Source: Roseivivax sp. THAF197b (GTDB lineage: Bacteria; Pseudomonadota; Alphaproteobacteria; Rhodobacterales; Rhodobacteraceae). From it: a stretch of 64,000 nt of DNA. The notes under the pieces are model-generated. The model was not told the DNA's origin, searched no databases, and saw only the letters and a list, made by a program, of their open reading frames with translations. Both the position numbers and the translations under genes were made by a program. Of the stretch, positions 24,736 to 33,489 are shown one piece after another. How positions within the stretch are numbered: the stretch's first letter is position 1; each line of letters starts with the position of its first letter. Where the stretch lies: contig NZ_CP045318.1 in the NCBI RefSeq assembly GCF_009363255.1, positions 720,001 to 784,000 of the forward strand, in the 5' to 3' direction.

Positions 24736-25545
24736 TCACGCCTTAAGGCGATATCCCACCCGGAACATCCGCCAGGCAACGAGGTTGATCGCGACCGTCG
24801 CCACTATCCCGATGACCAGCCCCAGCGCGGGGTTGGCATCGGACACCCCGATCATGCCGTAGCGCGCCCCGTCGATGAGGTAGAAGATCGGGTTGAAATG
24901 GGTGATCTCCCGCAGGCCCGTCGGCAACGCCTCGACCGAGTAGAAGGTGCCTGACAGGAAGGCCAGCGGGGTGACCACGAAATTCGTCACCGCGGCCATC
25001 TGGTCGAACTTCTCCGCGAAGATCGCAGCGACGATGCCGATGCCGGACAGAAAGGCCGCACCGACGAAGATGAAGACGAAGGCGGTCAGCGGATGGGCAG
25101 GCCAGATCCCGAGGATCAGCCCCAGGGCCAGCGCGATCACCACAGCCACGATCAGCCCGCGCGCGATGCCGCCCGCGAGATAGCCCAGCACCATCTCGGC
25201 GCCCGACAGGGGGGGCATCAGCGTGTCGACGATATTGCCCTGCACCTTGGCGACCACGATGGAGGACGAGGTATTGGCGAAGGCGTTCTGGATCACCGTC
25301 ATCATCAGGATGCCCGGCGCGATGAAGGTGGTGAAGGGCACGCCCATCACGTCGCCCCGGCGCGGTCCGATCGCGATGGAGAAAATCAGCATGAACAAAC
25401 CCGCCGTGACGAGCGGGGCCATCAGCGTCTGCGTCCAGACATTGAGGAAGCGCAGCACCTCGCGTTCGGCAAGGGTGTAGAGCCCCATCCAGTTCACGCG
25501 ACCGAAGCGGCGGGTTCCGTGGGCGGGCGATATCGCGTCAGACAT
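24736..25545 (-). CDS. ABC-2 type transporter permease
   Basis: A 269-residue membrane protein with six segments, of the ABC-2 (NodJ/DrrB) family: AEREVLRFLNVWTQTLMAPLVTAGLFMLIFSIAIG, PFTTFIAPGILMMTVIQNAFANTSSSIVVAKVQGNIVDTLMPPLSGAEMVLGYLAGG and the C-terminal THFNPIFYLIDGARYGMIG. It is the membrane part of an exporter of polysaccharide, drug or lipid type. No ATPase gene lies beside it here; its partner must be elsewhere. Divergent from gcrA, and the 227 bp between it and pcs hold nothing I recognise. Confidence 0.88.
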   Translation of the reverse strand: MSDAISPAHGTRRFGRVNWMGLYTLAEREVLRFLNVWTQTLMAPLVTAGLFMLIFSIAIGPRRGDVMGVPFTTFIAPGILMMTVIQNAFANTSSSIVVAKVQGNIVDTLMPPLSGAEMVLGYLAGGIARGLIVAVVIALALGLILGIWPAHPLTAFVFIFVGAAFLSGIGIVAAIFAEKFDQMAAVTNFVVTPLAFLSGTFYSVEALPTGLREITHFNPIFYLIDGARYGMIGVSDANPALGLVIGIVATVAINLVAWRMFRVGYRLKA

Positions 25546-25557
25546 AAGCTCTCCGGG

Positions 25558-25586
25558 TTGTTAAGTCGGGCGTTGATACTTAGAAT
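25558..25586 (+). promoter_or_regulatory. Likely promoter of gcrA
   Basis: TTGTTA at 25558-25563 and TAGAAT at 25581-25586 with a 17-bp spacer, giving 4 of 6 and 5 of 6 matches to the sigma-70 consensus. It lies about 64 bp upstream of the gcrA start, with a hairpin between. Confidence 0.5.
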
Positions 25587-25608
25587 AGGGGACGAAGACG
25601 AGATGTCA

Positions 25609-25635
25609 GGCGGCTCTGTCCCAGAGCCGCTTTAT
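25609..25635 (+). promoter_or_regulatory. Terminator-like hairpin in the gcrA leader
   Basis: GCGGCTCTG, a three-base loop, CAGAGCCGC, then TTTATT. It lies just ahead of the gcrA ribosome site and has no plus-strand gene upstream to terminate. It could be an attenuator or a stability element. Confidence 0.5.
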
Positions 25636-25649
25636 TCATTGAGGTGGCC

Positions 25650-26237
25650 ATGTCCTGGACCGACGAACGCGTCGAAACTCTGAAGAAAATGTGGGCCGAC
25701 GGCCAATCCGCGAGCCAGATCGCCAAGGAACTGGGCGGCGTCACGCGCAATGCCGTGATCGGCAAGGTGCACCGCCTCGGCCTGTCTAACCGCGCAGGCG
25801 CCGAGCCCGCCGAAGCGGCCGCGCCCAAGGCCGAAGCGCCGAAGCCCAAGGCGGAGCCGAAAGCGCCCAAGCCCGCGCCTGCGCCCGAGCCGCAAGCCGA
25901 ACCCGAAGAGCCTGTGCTCGAGACGAAATCCGCAACACCCGCAGCGGTGCCCGCGCGTCCGAAGATCATCCCGGCGGGCCAGCCTCTGCCGCCGCAGCCT
26001 TCGGCCAACGAAATCAGCCCCGAGGCGTTGGCCAAGGTCAACGCGGTCGAGAAGAAGGCCAAGAAGATCACCCTGATGGAATTGACCGAGCGGACCTGCA
26101 AATGGCCCGTGGGTGATCCTGCCACTGACGATTTCTGGTTCTGCGGCCTGCCGGTCCAGCAGGGCAAGCCCTATTGCGAAGCGCATGTCGGCGTGGCGTT
26201 CCAGCCGATGTCGTCGCGGCGCGACCGCCGTCGCTGA
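25650..26237 (+). CDS. gcrA: Cell cycle regulator GcrA
   Basis: A 195-residue transcription factor. Residues 1-45 (MSWTDERVETLKKMWADGQSASQIAKELGGVTRNAVIGKVHRLGL) are the GcrA DNA-binding domain, which recognises CcrM-methylated GANTC sites in Caulobacter. A long Ala-Pro-Lys-Glu linker follows (about 50-130). The C-terminal domain that contacts sigma-70 domain 2 ends it (LTERTCKWPVGDPATDDFWFCGLPVQQGKPYCEAHVGVAFQP). The ATG at 25650 with GAGG ahead was chosen over a GTG at 25644. Divergent from the ABC-2 permease gene. Confidence 0.95.
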   Translation: MSWTDERVETLKKMWADGQSASQIAKELGGVTRNAVIGKVHRLGLSNRAGAEPAEAAAPKAEAPKPKAEPKAPKPAPAPEPQAEPEEPVLETKSATPAAVPARPKIIPAGQPLPPQPSANEISPEALAKVNAVEKKAKKITLMELTERTCKWPVGDPATDDFWFCGLPVQQGKPYCEAHVGVAFQPMSSRRDRRR

Positions 26238-26313
26238 AGCGGTTTCCCGCGGATCCGCCATCGCCCGGGCGGGTCTGCGTTGAACGCGGACTGACCCATG
26301 CCATATTGAGACC

Positions 26314-26988
26314 ATGACCGCGCGCATCCTGCTTCCAGCCCTTGTCGCGACCATGTTCGCCACAGCACCTGCGCCTCTTCCGGCGCATCCGCATATCTTC
26401 ATCGATACCGATTTCGAGCTGATCCTCGACGCGGAGGGTCAGGCCCGGGCGGTGCGGATCGCATGGGCCTATGACGCGTTCTATTCGCTCCTGCTGATCG
26501 AGGAAAACGGCCTCGACCGGGATCGCGACGGAGTGCCCGAGCCGGAACGGCTCGCGGATTATGCGGGTCAGGATGTCGACTGGGAGGCGGGCTTTCCGGG
26601 CGATTTCGTGATCGCTGCGGATGGCGCGGCCGTCGATTTGGCGCGCCCCGTGGATCACGCCGCCCGGTTCGAGGACGGGCGCATCGTAACTTCGCATACG
26701 CGCCCCTTGATCACGCCGATCGACGTCTCTGCGCATCGCGTGACGGCGCAATCCTACGATCCGAGCTATTTCGTGGCCTATGACGTGCCAGCCGCCCCGC
26801 AAGTATCGGGCATGCCTGGCTGCTCCTTCGCGCGTGAGCCTGCGGATCACGCGGAGGCTCAGGCGGAATACGGCGACAAGCTTGCCGCCATCGATGCGGG
26901 CGAAGACCCGTTCGAGGAAATCGACCTGCCGGATATCGGGGTCATGTTTGCGGATACGTTCATCCTGTCATGCAACGCGTCCTCCTGA
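26314..26988 (+). CDS. DUF1007 family secreted protein
   Basis: A 224-residue protein with an N-terminal signal peptide (MTARILLPALVATMFATAPAPLPA) followed at once by HPHIFIDTDFELILDAEGQARAVRIAWAYDAFYSLLL, the DUF1007 opening with a His-rich HPH start. It also has DRDRDGV, a possible metal-binding stretch. The family has no proven function. It is nearly always beside a nickel/cobalt-type (NicO) transporter, as here: the downstream gene overlaps its end by 19 bp. A role in metal delivery in the periplasm is inferred. Confidence 0.85.
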   Translation: MTARILLPALVATMFATAPAPLPAHPHIFIDTDFELILDAEGQARAVRIAWAYDAFYSLLLIEENGLDRDRDGVPEPERLADYAGQDVDWEAGFPGDFVIAADGAAVDLARPVDHAARFEDGRIVTSHTRPLITPIDVSAHRVTAQSYDPSYFVAYDVPAAPQVSGMPGCSFAREPADHAEAQAEYGDKLAAIDAGEDPFEEIDLPDIGVMFADTFILSCNASS

Positions 26989-27929
26989 TCATCCCGATTG
27001 CGCTGGGCGCGGGGCTGATCTGGGCCTTTGCGACCGGTCAGGACGCGGCGCTGGCGCGTTGGGGCGCGGAGATGCAGCGCGATTTCCAGAACGCGCTCGC
27101 GGGCAATCTGCGCGCGCAACAGGCCGGGGGGACAGGGGCCTTCGCGGCGTTCATCGCACTCTGTTTCGGATACGGCTTCTTCCATGCGCTTGGGCCGGGA
27201 CACGGCAAGATCGTCGTCGGCAGCTACGGCGTGGCGCGGAAGGTGCCGATCCTGCGCCTGTCGGTCATTGCCAGCCTCTCGGCACTGGGGCAGGCGATCA
27301 GCGCGATCGTGCTGGTGCTCGCGGGCCTTCTGGTACTGGACTGGAGCCGCACGCAAATGGTCGACACGGCCACCGACATGATGCTCCCTGTGAGCGGGGC
27401 TGCGATCGGGCTGGTTGGCCTCTGGCTCATCCTGCGCGGCGCGCGGCGGGCCTGGCGCAGCTGGCGCGTTTCGGCGGATCAACGCTCTGGCGATCATGCT
27501 GACGGCAAGCACGGGCTTGCGCATGCCTACGCGCACGGGCTCGGGCACCGGCCCGGTCATAACCACACACATGACGCGTGCTGCGGTCACAAGCACGGCC
27601 CGACCATCGAGGAGGTGCAGACCGCAAGCAGCCCGCGCGAGGCGCTCGCGCTGATCTTCAGCATCGCGCTGCGGCCCTGTTCCGGGGCGATCCTGCTGCT
27701 GGTCCTGACATGGTACATGGGCAATCTCGCCGCCGGGATCATGGGCACCCTGGCCATGTCTGCCGGCACGGCGGGCCTGACGATCCTCGTGGCCATTCTC
27801 AGCGTGACCGCACGGGAAAGCACCCTGATCTCCGTCGGCGATACCCGCGCGGCCCGGGTGATCGCACCGGCGCTCGAACTCATGGCGGGGGCCGCGATCC
27901 TGGTGCTTGGCGCCCAGATGATCGGCTGA
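26970..27929 (+). CDS. Nickel/cobalt-type transporter, NicO/RcnA family
   Basis: A 319-residue inner-membrane protein with six to seven segments. It has the family motif [25 protein letters not shown] with two His, a His-rich cytoplasmic loop ([26 protein letters not shown], about residues 190-215) and [25 protein letters not shown]. Members move Ni2+, Co2+ or, in some lines, other divalent metals. It starts within the DUF1007 gene and so is translationally linked to it. No nearby metalloregulator was seen. Confidence 0.88.
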   Translation: MQRVLLIIPIALGAGLIWAFATGQDAALARWGAEMQRDFQNALAGNLRAQQAGGTGAFAAFIALCFGYGFFHALGPGHGKIVVGSYGVARKVPILRLSVIASLSALGQAISAIVLVLAGLLVLDWSRTQMVDTATDMMLPVSGAAIGLVGLWLILRGARRAWRSWRVSADQRSGDHADGKHGLAHAYAHGLGHRPGHNHTHDACCGHKHGPTIEEVQTASSPREALALIFSIALRPCSGAILLLVLTWYMGNLAAGIMGTLAMSAGTAGLTILVAILSVTARESTLISVGDTRAARVIAPALELMAGAAILVLGAQMIG

Positions 27930-27985
27930 GCGCCCGCGCGCTCTGTCCACTTCCCCCCGAAGCACAGCTCCGTTATAGCGCGGGC

Positions 27986-29344
27986 ATGAGCCAGAACCCT
28001 CCCGATCTGCGTCCCGACCTTGCCCGCGCCAGCGTGCAGGGCTCGTCCCGACCCGGCCAGCCGACCATCGGCATGGTCTCGCTCGGCTGTCCCAAGGCGC
28101 TGGTGGACAGCGAACGGATCCTGACGCGGCTACGTGCGGAGGGCTATGGTATCTCGCCCGACTACCAGGGCGCCGATGCGGTCATCGTGAACACTTGCGG
28201 GTTTCTCGATTCGGCGAAGATGGAAAGCCTCGAGGCCATCGGCGAGGCGTTGCGCGAAAACGGTCAGGTCATCGTGACGGGCTGCCTGGGTGCCGAGCCC
28301 GAGGTCATCACCGGCGCGCATCCGACCGTGCGTGCGGTCACCGGTCCGCATCAATACGAGCAGGTTCTGGATGCCGTCCATGGCGTTGTGCCGCCCGCGC
28401 CCGATCCCTTCGTGGACCTGTTGCCCGCGACAGGCGTGTCGCTCACGCCCCGGCATTACAGCTATCTCAAGATCGCCGAGGGCTGTAACCACAAGTGCAA
28501 GTTCTGCATCATTCCCGACATGCGCGGGCGGCTGGTGTCGCGTCCGCACAAGGCTGTCATGCGCGAGGCGGAAAAGCTCGTCGAGGCGGGCGTACGCGAG
28601 CTGCTGGTCATCAGTCAGGATACGTCGGCCTATGGCACCGATTGGAAAGATCGCGAGACGAAGGCCCCGATCCTCGATCTGGCGCGCGATCTGGGAAGCC
28701 TCGGGGCCTGGGTGCGGATGCATTACGTCTACCCGTACCCCCATGTGCGCGAGATGATCCCGATGATGGCCGAGGGCGGCGTGCTGCCTTATCTCGACAT
28801 CCCGTTCCAGCATGCCCATCCGGACGTTCTGAAACGCATGGCGCGGCCCGCAGCCTCGGCCCGGACGCTGGATGAAATCCACGCCTGGCGCGCGGCCTGC
28901 CCCGGCATCACCCTGCGCTCCACCTTCATCGTGGGCTACCCCGGCGAGACGGAGGCGGAGTTCGAATATCTGCTCGACTGGCTCGATGAGGCGCAGCTCG
29001 ACCGCGTGGGCTGTTTTCAATACGAGAATGTCGCGGGCGCGCGCTCGAACGCGCTTCCGGATCACGTGGCCCCCGAGGTCAAGGAAGAGCGCTGGGCGCG
29101 GTTCATGGAGCGCGCGCAGGCCATCTCGGAGGCGAAGCTCGCCGCCAAAGTCGGCCGCGAGATGGATGTGATCGTCGATCTGGTGGAAGAGGACGCCGCC
29201 ACCTGCCGCACGAGCGCCGATGCGCCCGAGATCGATGGCAATCTCTTCATCGATGCAGGTCATGAGGACCTCAGCCCCGGCGATATCGTGCGGGTCCGCG
29301 TCGACGAGGCGGGGGAATACGACCTCTGGGGTCAGCGCGTCTGA
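27986..29344 (+). CDS. rimO: Ribosomal protein uS12 methylthiotransferase RimO
   Basis: A 452-residue radical-SAM enzyme that adds a methylthio group to Asp88 of ribosomal protein S12. The N-terminal UPF0004 domain shows [27 protein letters not shown] and VTGCLGAEP. The radical-SAM motif CNHKCKFC is followed by [13 protein letters not shown], typical of RimO. The C-terminal TRAM domain is present ([33 protein letters not shown]). The ATG at 27986 was chosen because the earlier in-frame sequence lies inside nicO in another frame. Confidence 0.96.
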   Translation: MSQNPPDLRPDLARASVQGSSRPGQPTIGMVSLGCPKALVDSERILTRLRAEGYGISPDYQGADAVIVNTCGFLDSAKMESLEAIGEALRENGQVIVTGCLGAEPEVITGAHPTVRAVTGPHQYEQVLDAVHGVVPPAPDPFVDLLPATGVSLTPRHYSYLKIAEGCNHKCKFCIIPDMRGRLVSRPHKAVMREAEKLVEAGVRELLVISQDTSAYGTDWKDRETKAPILDLARDLGSLGAWVRMHYVYPYPHVREMIPMMAEGGVLPYLDIPFQHAHPDVLKRMARPAASARTLDEIHAWRAACPGITLRSTFIVGYPGETEAEFEYLLDWLDEAQLDRVGCFQYENVAGARSNALPDHVAPEVKEERWARFMERAQAISEAKLAAKVGREMDVIVDLVEEDAATCRTSADAPEIDGNLFIDAGHEDLSPGDIVRVRVDEAGEYDLWGQRV

Positions 29345-29360
29345 TTCGCTTCGTTTATTT

Positions 29361-29390
29361 CGATTCGGAGCGAATCGGTTTCTGTGTTAA
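29361..29390 (+). terminator. Probable terminator of rimO
   Basis: CGATTCG-GAG-CGAATCG hairpin followed by GTTTCTGTGTT, a weak T-rich tail, 17 bp after the rimO stop. Confidence 0.5.
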
Positions 29391-29550
29391 CTCTTTGGTG
29401 TTTCCATCGGTGACCGGGCGCAAGTCGGGAAGCGCGCACCGGAGCGGAACGGCCTTTGGACCTCTGGGTTCGCTGCCTCGAAAAGCTTGGCCGCACGTTT
29501 CGATGTCCCGCACGCGCCGCTTTTAACAGATTTCATTTGAGCATCTAAAT

Positions 29551-29577
29551 GGCGCCTCCGCATAGGGGGCGCCTTTT
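29551..29577 (+). terminator. Intrinsic terminator-like hairpin upstream of tdk
   Basis: GGCGCCTCC and GGGGGCGCC pair around a short loop and are followed by TTTTC. It lies 50 bp before the tdk start, well after the rimO hairpin, with no gene between. It could close a small RNA or act as an attenuator. Confidence 0.55.
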
Positions 29578-29626
29578 CGCTATCCGGCCCTCTTGTCAAC
29601 GCCGCAGCCCGGCGGCAGGAGAAGGC

Positions 29627-30208
29627 ATGGCCAAGTTGTATTTCATGTATTCGACGATGAACGCGGGCAAGTCGACGCTTCTGCTGCAGGCGGCGCATAA
29701 CTACGAGGAGCGGGGCATGTCGGTCCTGCTGCTGACGGCGCATGTGGATGGCCGCGCGGGCGGGGGACGGATCGGCAGCCGGATCGGGCTTGGCCGCGAC
29801 GCCGAGACCTTCGCGCCGGAAGACGATCTGTTCGCGCGGCTGGAGGCGCGGGTGGCCGCGGGTGCGCTGGCTTGCGTCTTCGTGGACGAGGCGCAATTCC
29901 TGACCGAGGCGCAGGTCTGGCAACTGGCCCGCGCGGCGGACGATCTTGGCCTGCCGGTGATGTGCTACGGGCTGCGGGTGGATTTCCAGGGCCGACTTTT
30001 CCCCGGCTCTGCGACGCTGCTCGCGCTGGCGGATGATCTGCGCGAGGTGCGTACGATCTGTCATTGCGGACGAAAGGCCACCATGGTGGTGCGCCAGGAT
30101 GCGGATGGGCGGGTTCTGCGCGAAGGCGCCCAGGTTCAGATCGGTGGCAACGAGACCTATGTGAGCCTCTGCCGCAGGCATTGGCGGGACGCGGTCGGCG
30201 CGGAGTGA
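29627..30208 (+). CDS. tdk: Thymidine kinase
   Basis: A 193-residue type II thymidine kinase, which phosphorylates thymidine and deoxyuridine for salvage. The P-loop is STMNAGKSTLLLQ. The Walker B-like FVDEAQFL and the thymidine-binding FQGRLFPGSATLLALAD are present. The zinc site has CHCGRKAT and, at the end, YVSLCRRHW. GGAG lies 6 nt ahead of the ATG at 29627; in-frame codons upstream cross a terminator hairpin and are not part of the gene. Confidence 0.94.
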   Translation: MAKLYFMYSTMNAGKSTLLLQAAHNYEERGMSVLLLTAHVDGRAGGGRIGSRIGLGRDAETFAPEDDLFARLEARVAAGALACVFVDEAQFLTEAQVWQLARAADDLGLPVMCYGLRVDFQGRLFPGSATLLALADDLREVRTICHCGRKATMVVRQDADGRVLREGAQVQIGGNETYVSLCRRHWRDAVGAE

Positions 30209-30267
30209 GCGTTCAGGGCTAGCGTTGCCCGGTGTTGGCGGATCGACGGCCACAGGCCGCCGATCCG

Positions 30268-30320
30268 GCGAGGGGCTCTGCCCCTCGCGCTCCCCGGAGG
30301 TATTTTTGGTCCGAACGTGA
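30268..30320. repeat. Dispersed intergenic repeat, copy 1
   Basis: A 9-bp hairpin (GCGAGGGGC/GCCCCTCGC) followed by a segment at 30297-30320 whose complement recurs with 24 identical bases at 54126-54149. Its core GGAGGTATTTTTGGTCCGAA is a type of sequence I know from many Rhodobacteraceae intergenic regions. Confidence 0.65.
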
Positions 30321-30375
30321 CAGGGCGCGGCGCGGCCCCGCGGGCGTGGGGCACGCGGGTGTTGGGGTCGGGGCG

Positions 30376-31494
30376 TTACGCCCGTTCGACGAGGACCGAG
30401 CCCACCGAATAGCCCGCCCCGAAAGAGCAGATCACGCCGCGCGCGCCGGGGGCGAGATCGCCGGAATGCTTGGCAAAGGCGATGATCGAGCCTGCGGAGG
30501 AGGTATTGGCGTAGTCCTGCAGGATATTCGGCTGCTCGTCGGGTGCGGGCGTGCGGCCCATCACCTTCTTGCCGATGAAATCGTTCATGGTCTTGTTGGC
30601 CTGGTGCAGCCAGACCCGCTTCAGCTCGTCTGATTGCCAGCCCGCATCCTGCATGTGCTCCGCGATATGCGCGGAGACCATGGGCAGCACTTCCTTGAAG
30701 ACCTTCCGGCCGTTCTGCATGAACTGCATGTCGCGGCGATCCTCCATCGCGTCGCGGGTGCGGCGCAGGAAGCCGTTGTTGTTGCGGATATTGTTCGAGA
30801 ACTCGGTGGCGCAGCGGGTGGAGTGCACGATGAAATGCGCGCCCTTGGCGTCTTCGGCGCGCTCCAGCAGAACAGCGGTGGCCACGTCGCCGAAAATGAA
30901 GTGGCAGTCGCGATCGCGCCATTCGAGGTGACCCGAGGTGACCTCGGGCGAGATCACCAGAGCGCGGCGCACCGAGCCCGAGCGGATCATGTCGGCGGCG
31001 GCCTGGATGCCGAAGGTGGCCGAGGAGCAGGCGACGTTCATGTCGAAGGCAAAACCGCCCGCGCCGAGCGCCTGCTGGATCTCGATGGCGATGGCGGGAT
31101 AGGCGCGTTCGTGATTCGAGGCCGCGCAGATCACGAGATCCACATCGGCACCGTCGCATTGGGCCTGTTCAAGCGCCGTGCGCGCCGCATCGAGGCCGAT
31201 CTCGGCCATCAGGGACAGCTCGTCATCGCTGCGTTCGCGCAGACGTGGGAACATCCGGTCGGGATCGAGCACGCCTTCGCGGTCGATCACATAGCGCTGT
31301 TCGATGCCGGACGCATTGAAGATGAATTCCGAGGAGGAATGCGGCTTGGCCGCGATCTCGCCCGTCGCGATCGCTTCGGCATGGGCGGCATTGAAGCGGT
31401 CTGCATGGGCGTTGAAGGCGGCGACCAGATCGTCATTGGTGACGACCTCGTCGGGGGTGAAAACCCCGGTGCCGGTGATCGCAGGTTGGTACAT
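30376..31494 (-). CDS. Beta-ketoacyl-ACP synthase III family protein
   Basis: A 372-residue thiolase-fold condensing enzyme. The catalytic Cys is in NVACSSATFG, the His in WLHQANKTMN and the Asn in YANTSSAGS, so all three FabH residues are present. It is longer than housekeeping FabH (about 320) and has an N-terminal insert (FNAHADRFNAAHAEAIATGEIAAKPHSSSEFIFNASGIEQRYV), as in a second FabH type found in proteobacteria. It likely starts acyl-chain synthesis for a special lipid or fatty acid. GGAGG precedes the ATG at 31494. Single-gene unit. Confidence 0.88.
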   Translation of the reverse strand: MYQPAITGTGVFTPDEVVTNDDLVAAFNAHADRFNAAHAEAIATGEIAAKPHSSSEFIFNASGIEQRYVIDREGVLDPDRMFPRLRERSDDELSLMAEIGLDAARTALEQAQCDGADVDLVICAASNHERAYPAIAIEIQQALGAGGFAFDMNVACSSATFGIQAAADMIRSGSVRRALVISPEVTSGHLEWRDRDCHFIFGDVATAVLLERAEDAKGAHFIVHSTRCATEFSNNIRNNNGFLRRTRDAMEDRRDMQFMQNGRKVFKEVLPMVSAHIAEHMQDAGWQSDELKRVWLHQANKTMNDFIGKKVMGRTPAPDEQPNILQDYANTSSAGSIIAFAKHSGDLAPGARGVICSFGAGYSVGSVLVERA

Positions 31495-31561
31495 GCTGGC
31501 CTCCATTTGCGTGGCGCTGGACTTATTGACTTGGGGTCAGCCCCGCAAGCGGGACGCCGCG

Positions 31562-31903
31562 TTAATGCATCCTTGCGCCGTTGGGCACCGGATGATCGGG
31601 GCTGAGCAGGACGATGCCCCCCGCCGGGTCGGAACAGCCCAGCGTCAGCACTTCCGACATGAACGGCCCGATCTGGCGGGGCGGGAAATTGACGACCGCC
31701 ATGACCTGCCGACCCGTCAGCGCATCGGGGGTATAGTGATCGGTGATCTGGGCGGAGGTCTTCTTCTCGCCGATCTCGGGGCCGAAATCGATCCAGAGCT
31801 TGAGCGCGGGTTTGCGCGCCTCCGGGAAGGGCTCCGCGCGGGTGATGGTGCCTGCGCGGATGTCGACGCGCAGGAAGTCGTCGAAGGTGATGGGGTCGCT
31901 CAT
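31562..31903 (-). CDS. tRNA-binding domain protein (CsaA/YgjH type)
   Basis: A 113-residue OB-fold protein starting MSDPITFDDFLRVDIRAGTITRAEPFPEARKPALKLWIDFGPEIGEKKTSAQIT, the EMAP-like tRNA-binding domain found alone in CsaA. It ends GGIVLLSPDHPVPNGARMH, the usual CsaA-type tail. Proposed roles are tRNA binding and export chaperoning in Bacillus. Its ATG overlaps the stop of proC (ATGA), so it is translated with proC. Confidence 0.9.
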   Translation of the reverse strand: MSDPITFDDFLRVDIRAGTITRAEPFPEARKPALKLWIDFGPEIGEKKTSAQITDHYTPDALTGRQVMAVVNFPPRQIGPFMSEVLTLGCSDPAGGIVLLSPDHPVPNGARMH

Positions 31904-32712
31904 TGCCCCAACTCGCGCGAGCGGGCGGCGGCGGCCTTGACGGTCGCGCGCATCAGGGGCGGCAGGCCTGCCTCCGCGTCCATCAGGACGTCGAGCCCGG
32001 CCTGCGTGGTGCCATTGGGAGACGTGACATTCTTGCGCAATGTGCCGGGATCGGTGCCGGTTTCCTGCGCCAAGGCACCGGCGCCTGCCACGGTCGCGCG
32101 GGCCAATGACAAGGCGAGATCGGGGGCCAGACCCTCGGCCTCGCCGGCGGCCGCCAGGCATTCGATCATGTGAAAGACATAGGCCGGGCCGGAGCCCGAC
32201 ACGCCGGTGACCGCATCCATCTGCGCCTCGTCCTCGAGTGTCACGACCTCGCCCACGGCCGAGAGCAGCAAGTCCGCCTGGGCATAGTGATCCTCGGTCG
32301 TTCTGGCATTGCCGATGATCGCGGTGATGCCCTTTCCGACGGCGGCGGGCGTGTTGGGCATGGCGCGGATGATCGGGGTCTCTGCGCCCATCAGCGCCTC
32401 GTATTTCGCGATGGGCACGCCCGCGGCCACCGACAGGAACATGGTCGTGCCGTTGCCGAGCGCCTGAAGGCCCGGAAGCGCGTCGTTCATCATCTGCGGC
32501 TTTACCGCGACCAGGACGATGGCGGGGCTGTCGGGCAGGTCGGTGTTCAGGTGAACGCCCGTGCCCTGCAGCCAGTCCGACGGCGCGGGGTCCTGCACGG
32601 TGACGCTGCCGGGCGGCAGGCCGCGATTGAGCCAGCCCTCCAGCATCGCGGAGCCCATCTTGCCGCAGCCCAGAAGGACAAGGCCGCGTTGCGCGATTTG
32701 GGTGTCTTTCAT
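31900..32712 (-). CDS. proC: Pyrroline-5-carboxylate reductase
   Basis: A 270-residue NADPH-dependent enzyme for the last step of proline synthesis. It has the Rossmann opening LVLLGCGKMGSAMLEGWL, the motif VAVKPQ, RAMPNTPAAVGKGITA, and the signature VTGVSGSGPAYVFHMIECLAAAGEAEGL plus the C-terminal TSPNGTTQAGLDVL. The start at 32712 follows a GGAGC stretch. Upstream in-frame residues up to 32838 show no family similarity. Confidence 0.95.
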   Translation of the reverse strand: MKDTQIAQRGLVLLGCGKMGSAMLEGWLNRGLPPGSVTVQDPAPSDWLQGTGVHLNTDLPDSPAIVLVAVKPQMMNDALPGLQALGNGTTMFLSVAAGVPIAKYEALMGAETPIIRAMPNTPAAVGKGITAIIGNARTTEDHYAQADLLLSAVGEVVTLEDEAQMDAVTGVSGSGPAYVFHMIECLAAAGEAEGLAPDLALSLARATVAGAGALAQETGTDPGTLRKNVTSPNGTTQAGLDVLMDAEAGLPPLMRATVKAAAARSRELGQ

Positions 32713-32922
32713 GGCTCTGCTCCTTGGGTCCGTCTCTGGTTCAACGCTCCGCACGATGGCGGGCCGGTCCGAGGGGTGCAAGCGGTTCCTCGGCGAGCGG
32801 CGCGGGACGCCGAACGGCCGATTGTGACAGCGTCTCACAAGACGGTCAGGTTTGCGGCAGGTCTCTGGTGGGCGCGCTATCGCGTCGCCATGTTTCCCGC
32901 ATCATTCAACGGAGGAGACGAC

Positions 32923-33399
32923 ATGCAGATGAACCGCAGGCACATTCTGACCATCGGGGCCGCGCTGCCCCTCGCGGCCCTTGCCGGCACGCTGGCAAGC
33001 ACGGGTTGGGCGCAGGACGCTCAGAGCGTCTATACGGAAGGCGGCATCGCCATCGATGGCACCGATCCGGTGGCCTATTTCACCGAAGGCCGCCCGGTGG
33101 CGGGCGCAGCGGATATCACCCATGACTGGCGCGGGGCGACCTGGCGCTTTGCCGGCGTTGAGAACCGTGACGCCTTCGCCGCCGATCCCGAAGCCTATGC
33201 GCCGCAATATGGCGGGTATTGTGCCTGGGCGGTTGCCGAAGGGTACACGGCGGCGACCGTGCCCGAGGCGTGGCGCATCGAGGATGGCAAGCTCTATCTC
33301 AACTATTCGCAGCGCATCCAGAAAAGGTGGGAACGCGACGTGCCGGGCAATATCACGCGCGCCGATGCCAATTGGCCGGAGCTTGCGGGCGGCTCCTGA
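32923..33399 (+). CDS. Secreted YHS-domain protein
   Basis: A 158-residue protein. The first 31 residues are a signal peptide (MQMNRRHILTIGAALPLAALAGTLASTGWAQ) with two Arg, so Tat or Sec export is possible. The YHS domain follows (IAIDGTDPVAYFTEGRPVAG, then DAFAADPEAYAPQYGGYCAWAVAEGYTA and the conserved YLNYSQRIQKRWERDVPGNI). YHS domains are thought to bind metals, often copper. GGAGGAG precedes the ATG. Alone between proC and ybjN-type genes. Confidence 0.88.
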   Translation: MQMNRRHILTIGAALPLAALAGTLASTGWAQDAQSVYTEGGIAIDGTDPVAYFTEGRPVAGAADITHDWRGATWRFAGVENRDAFAADPEAYAPQYGGYCAWAVAEGYTAATVPEAWRIEDGKLYLNYSQRIQKRWERDVPGNITRADANWPELAGGS

Positions 33400-33428
33400 G
33401 CGTGCCCGGGCCGCATCCCGCAAGAAAC

Positions 33429-33454
33429 GCGGCCGCGGTGAACGTCGCGGCCGC
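33429..33454. terminator. GC-rich hairpin between convergent YHS and YbjN genes
   Basis: A 9-bp perfect stem GCGGCCGCG/CGCGGCCGC. There is no T run, so it is only a possible bidirectional terminator. Confidence 0.4.
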
Positions 33455-33489
33455 GCTGGCGGTCGAACCGGGCGGGGAGAGACGCCCGG

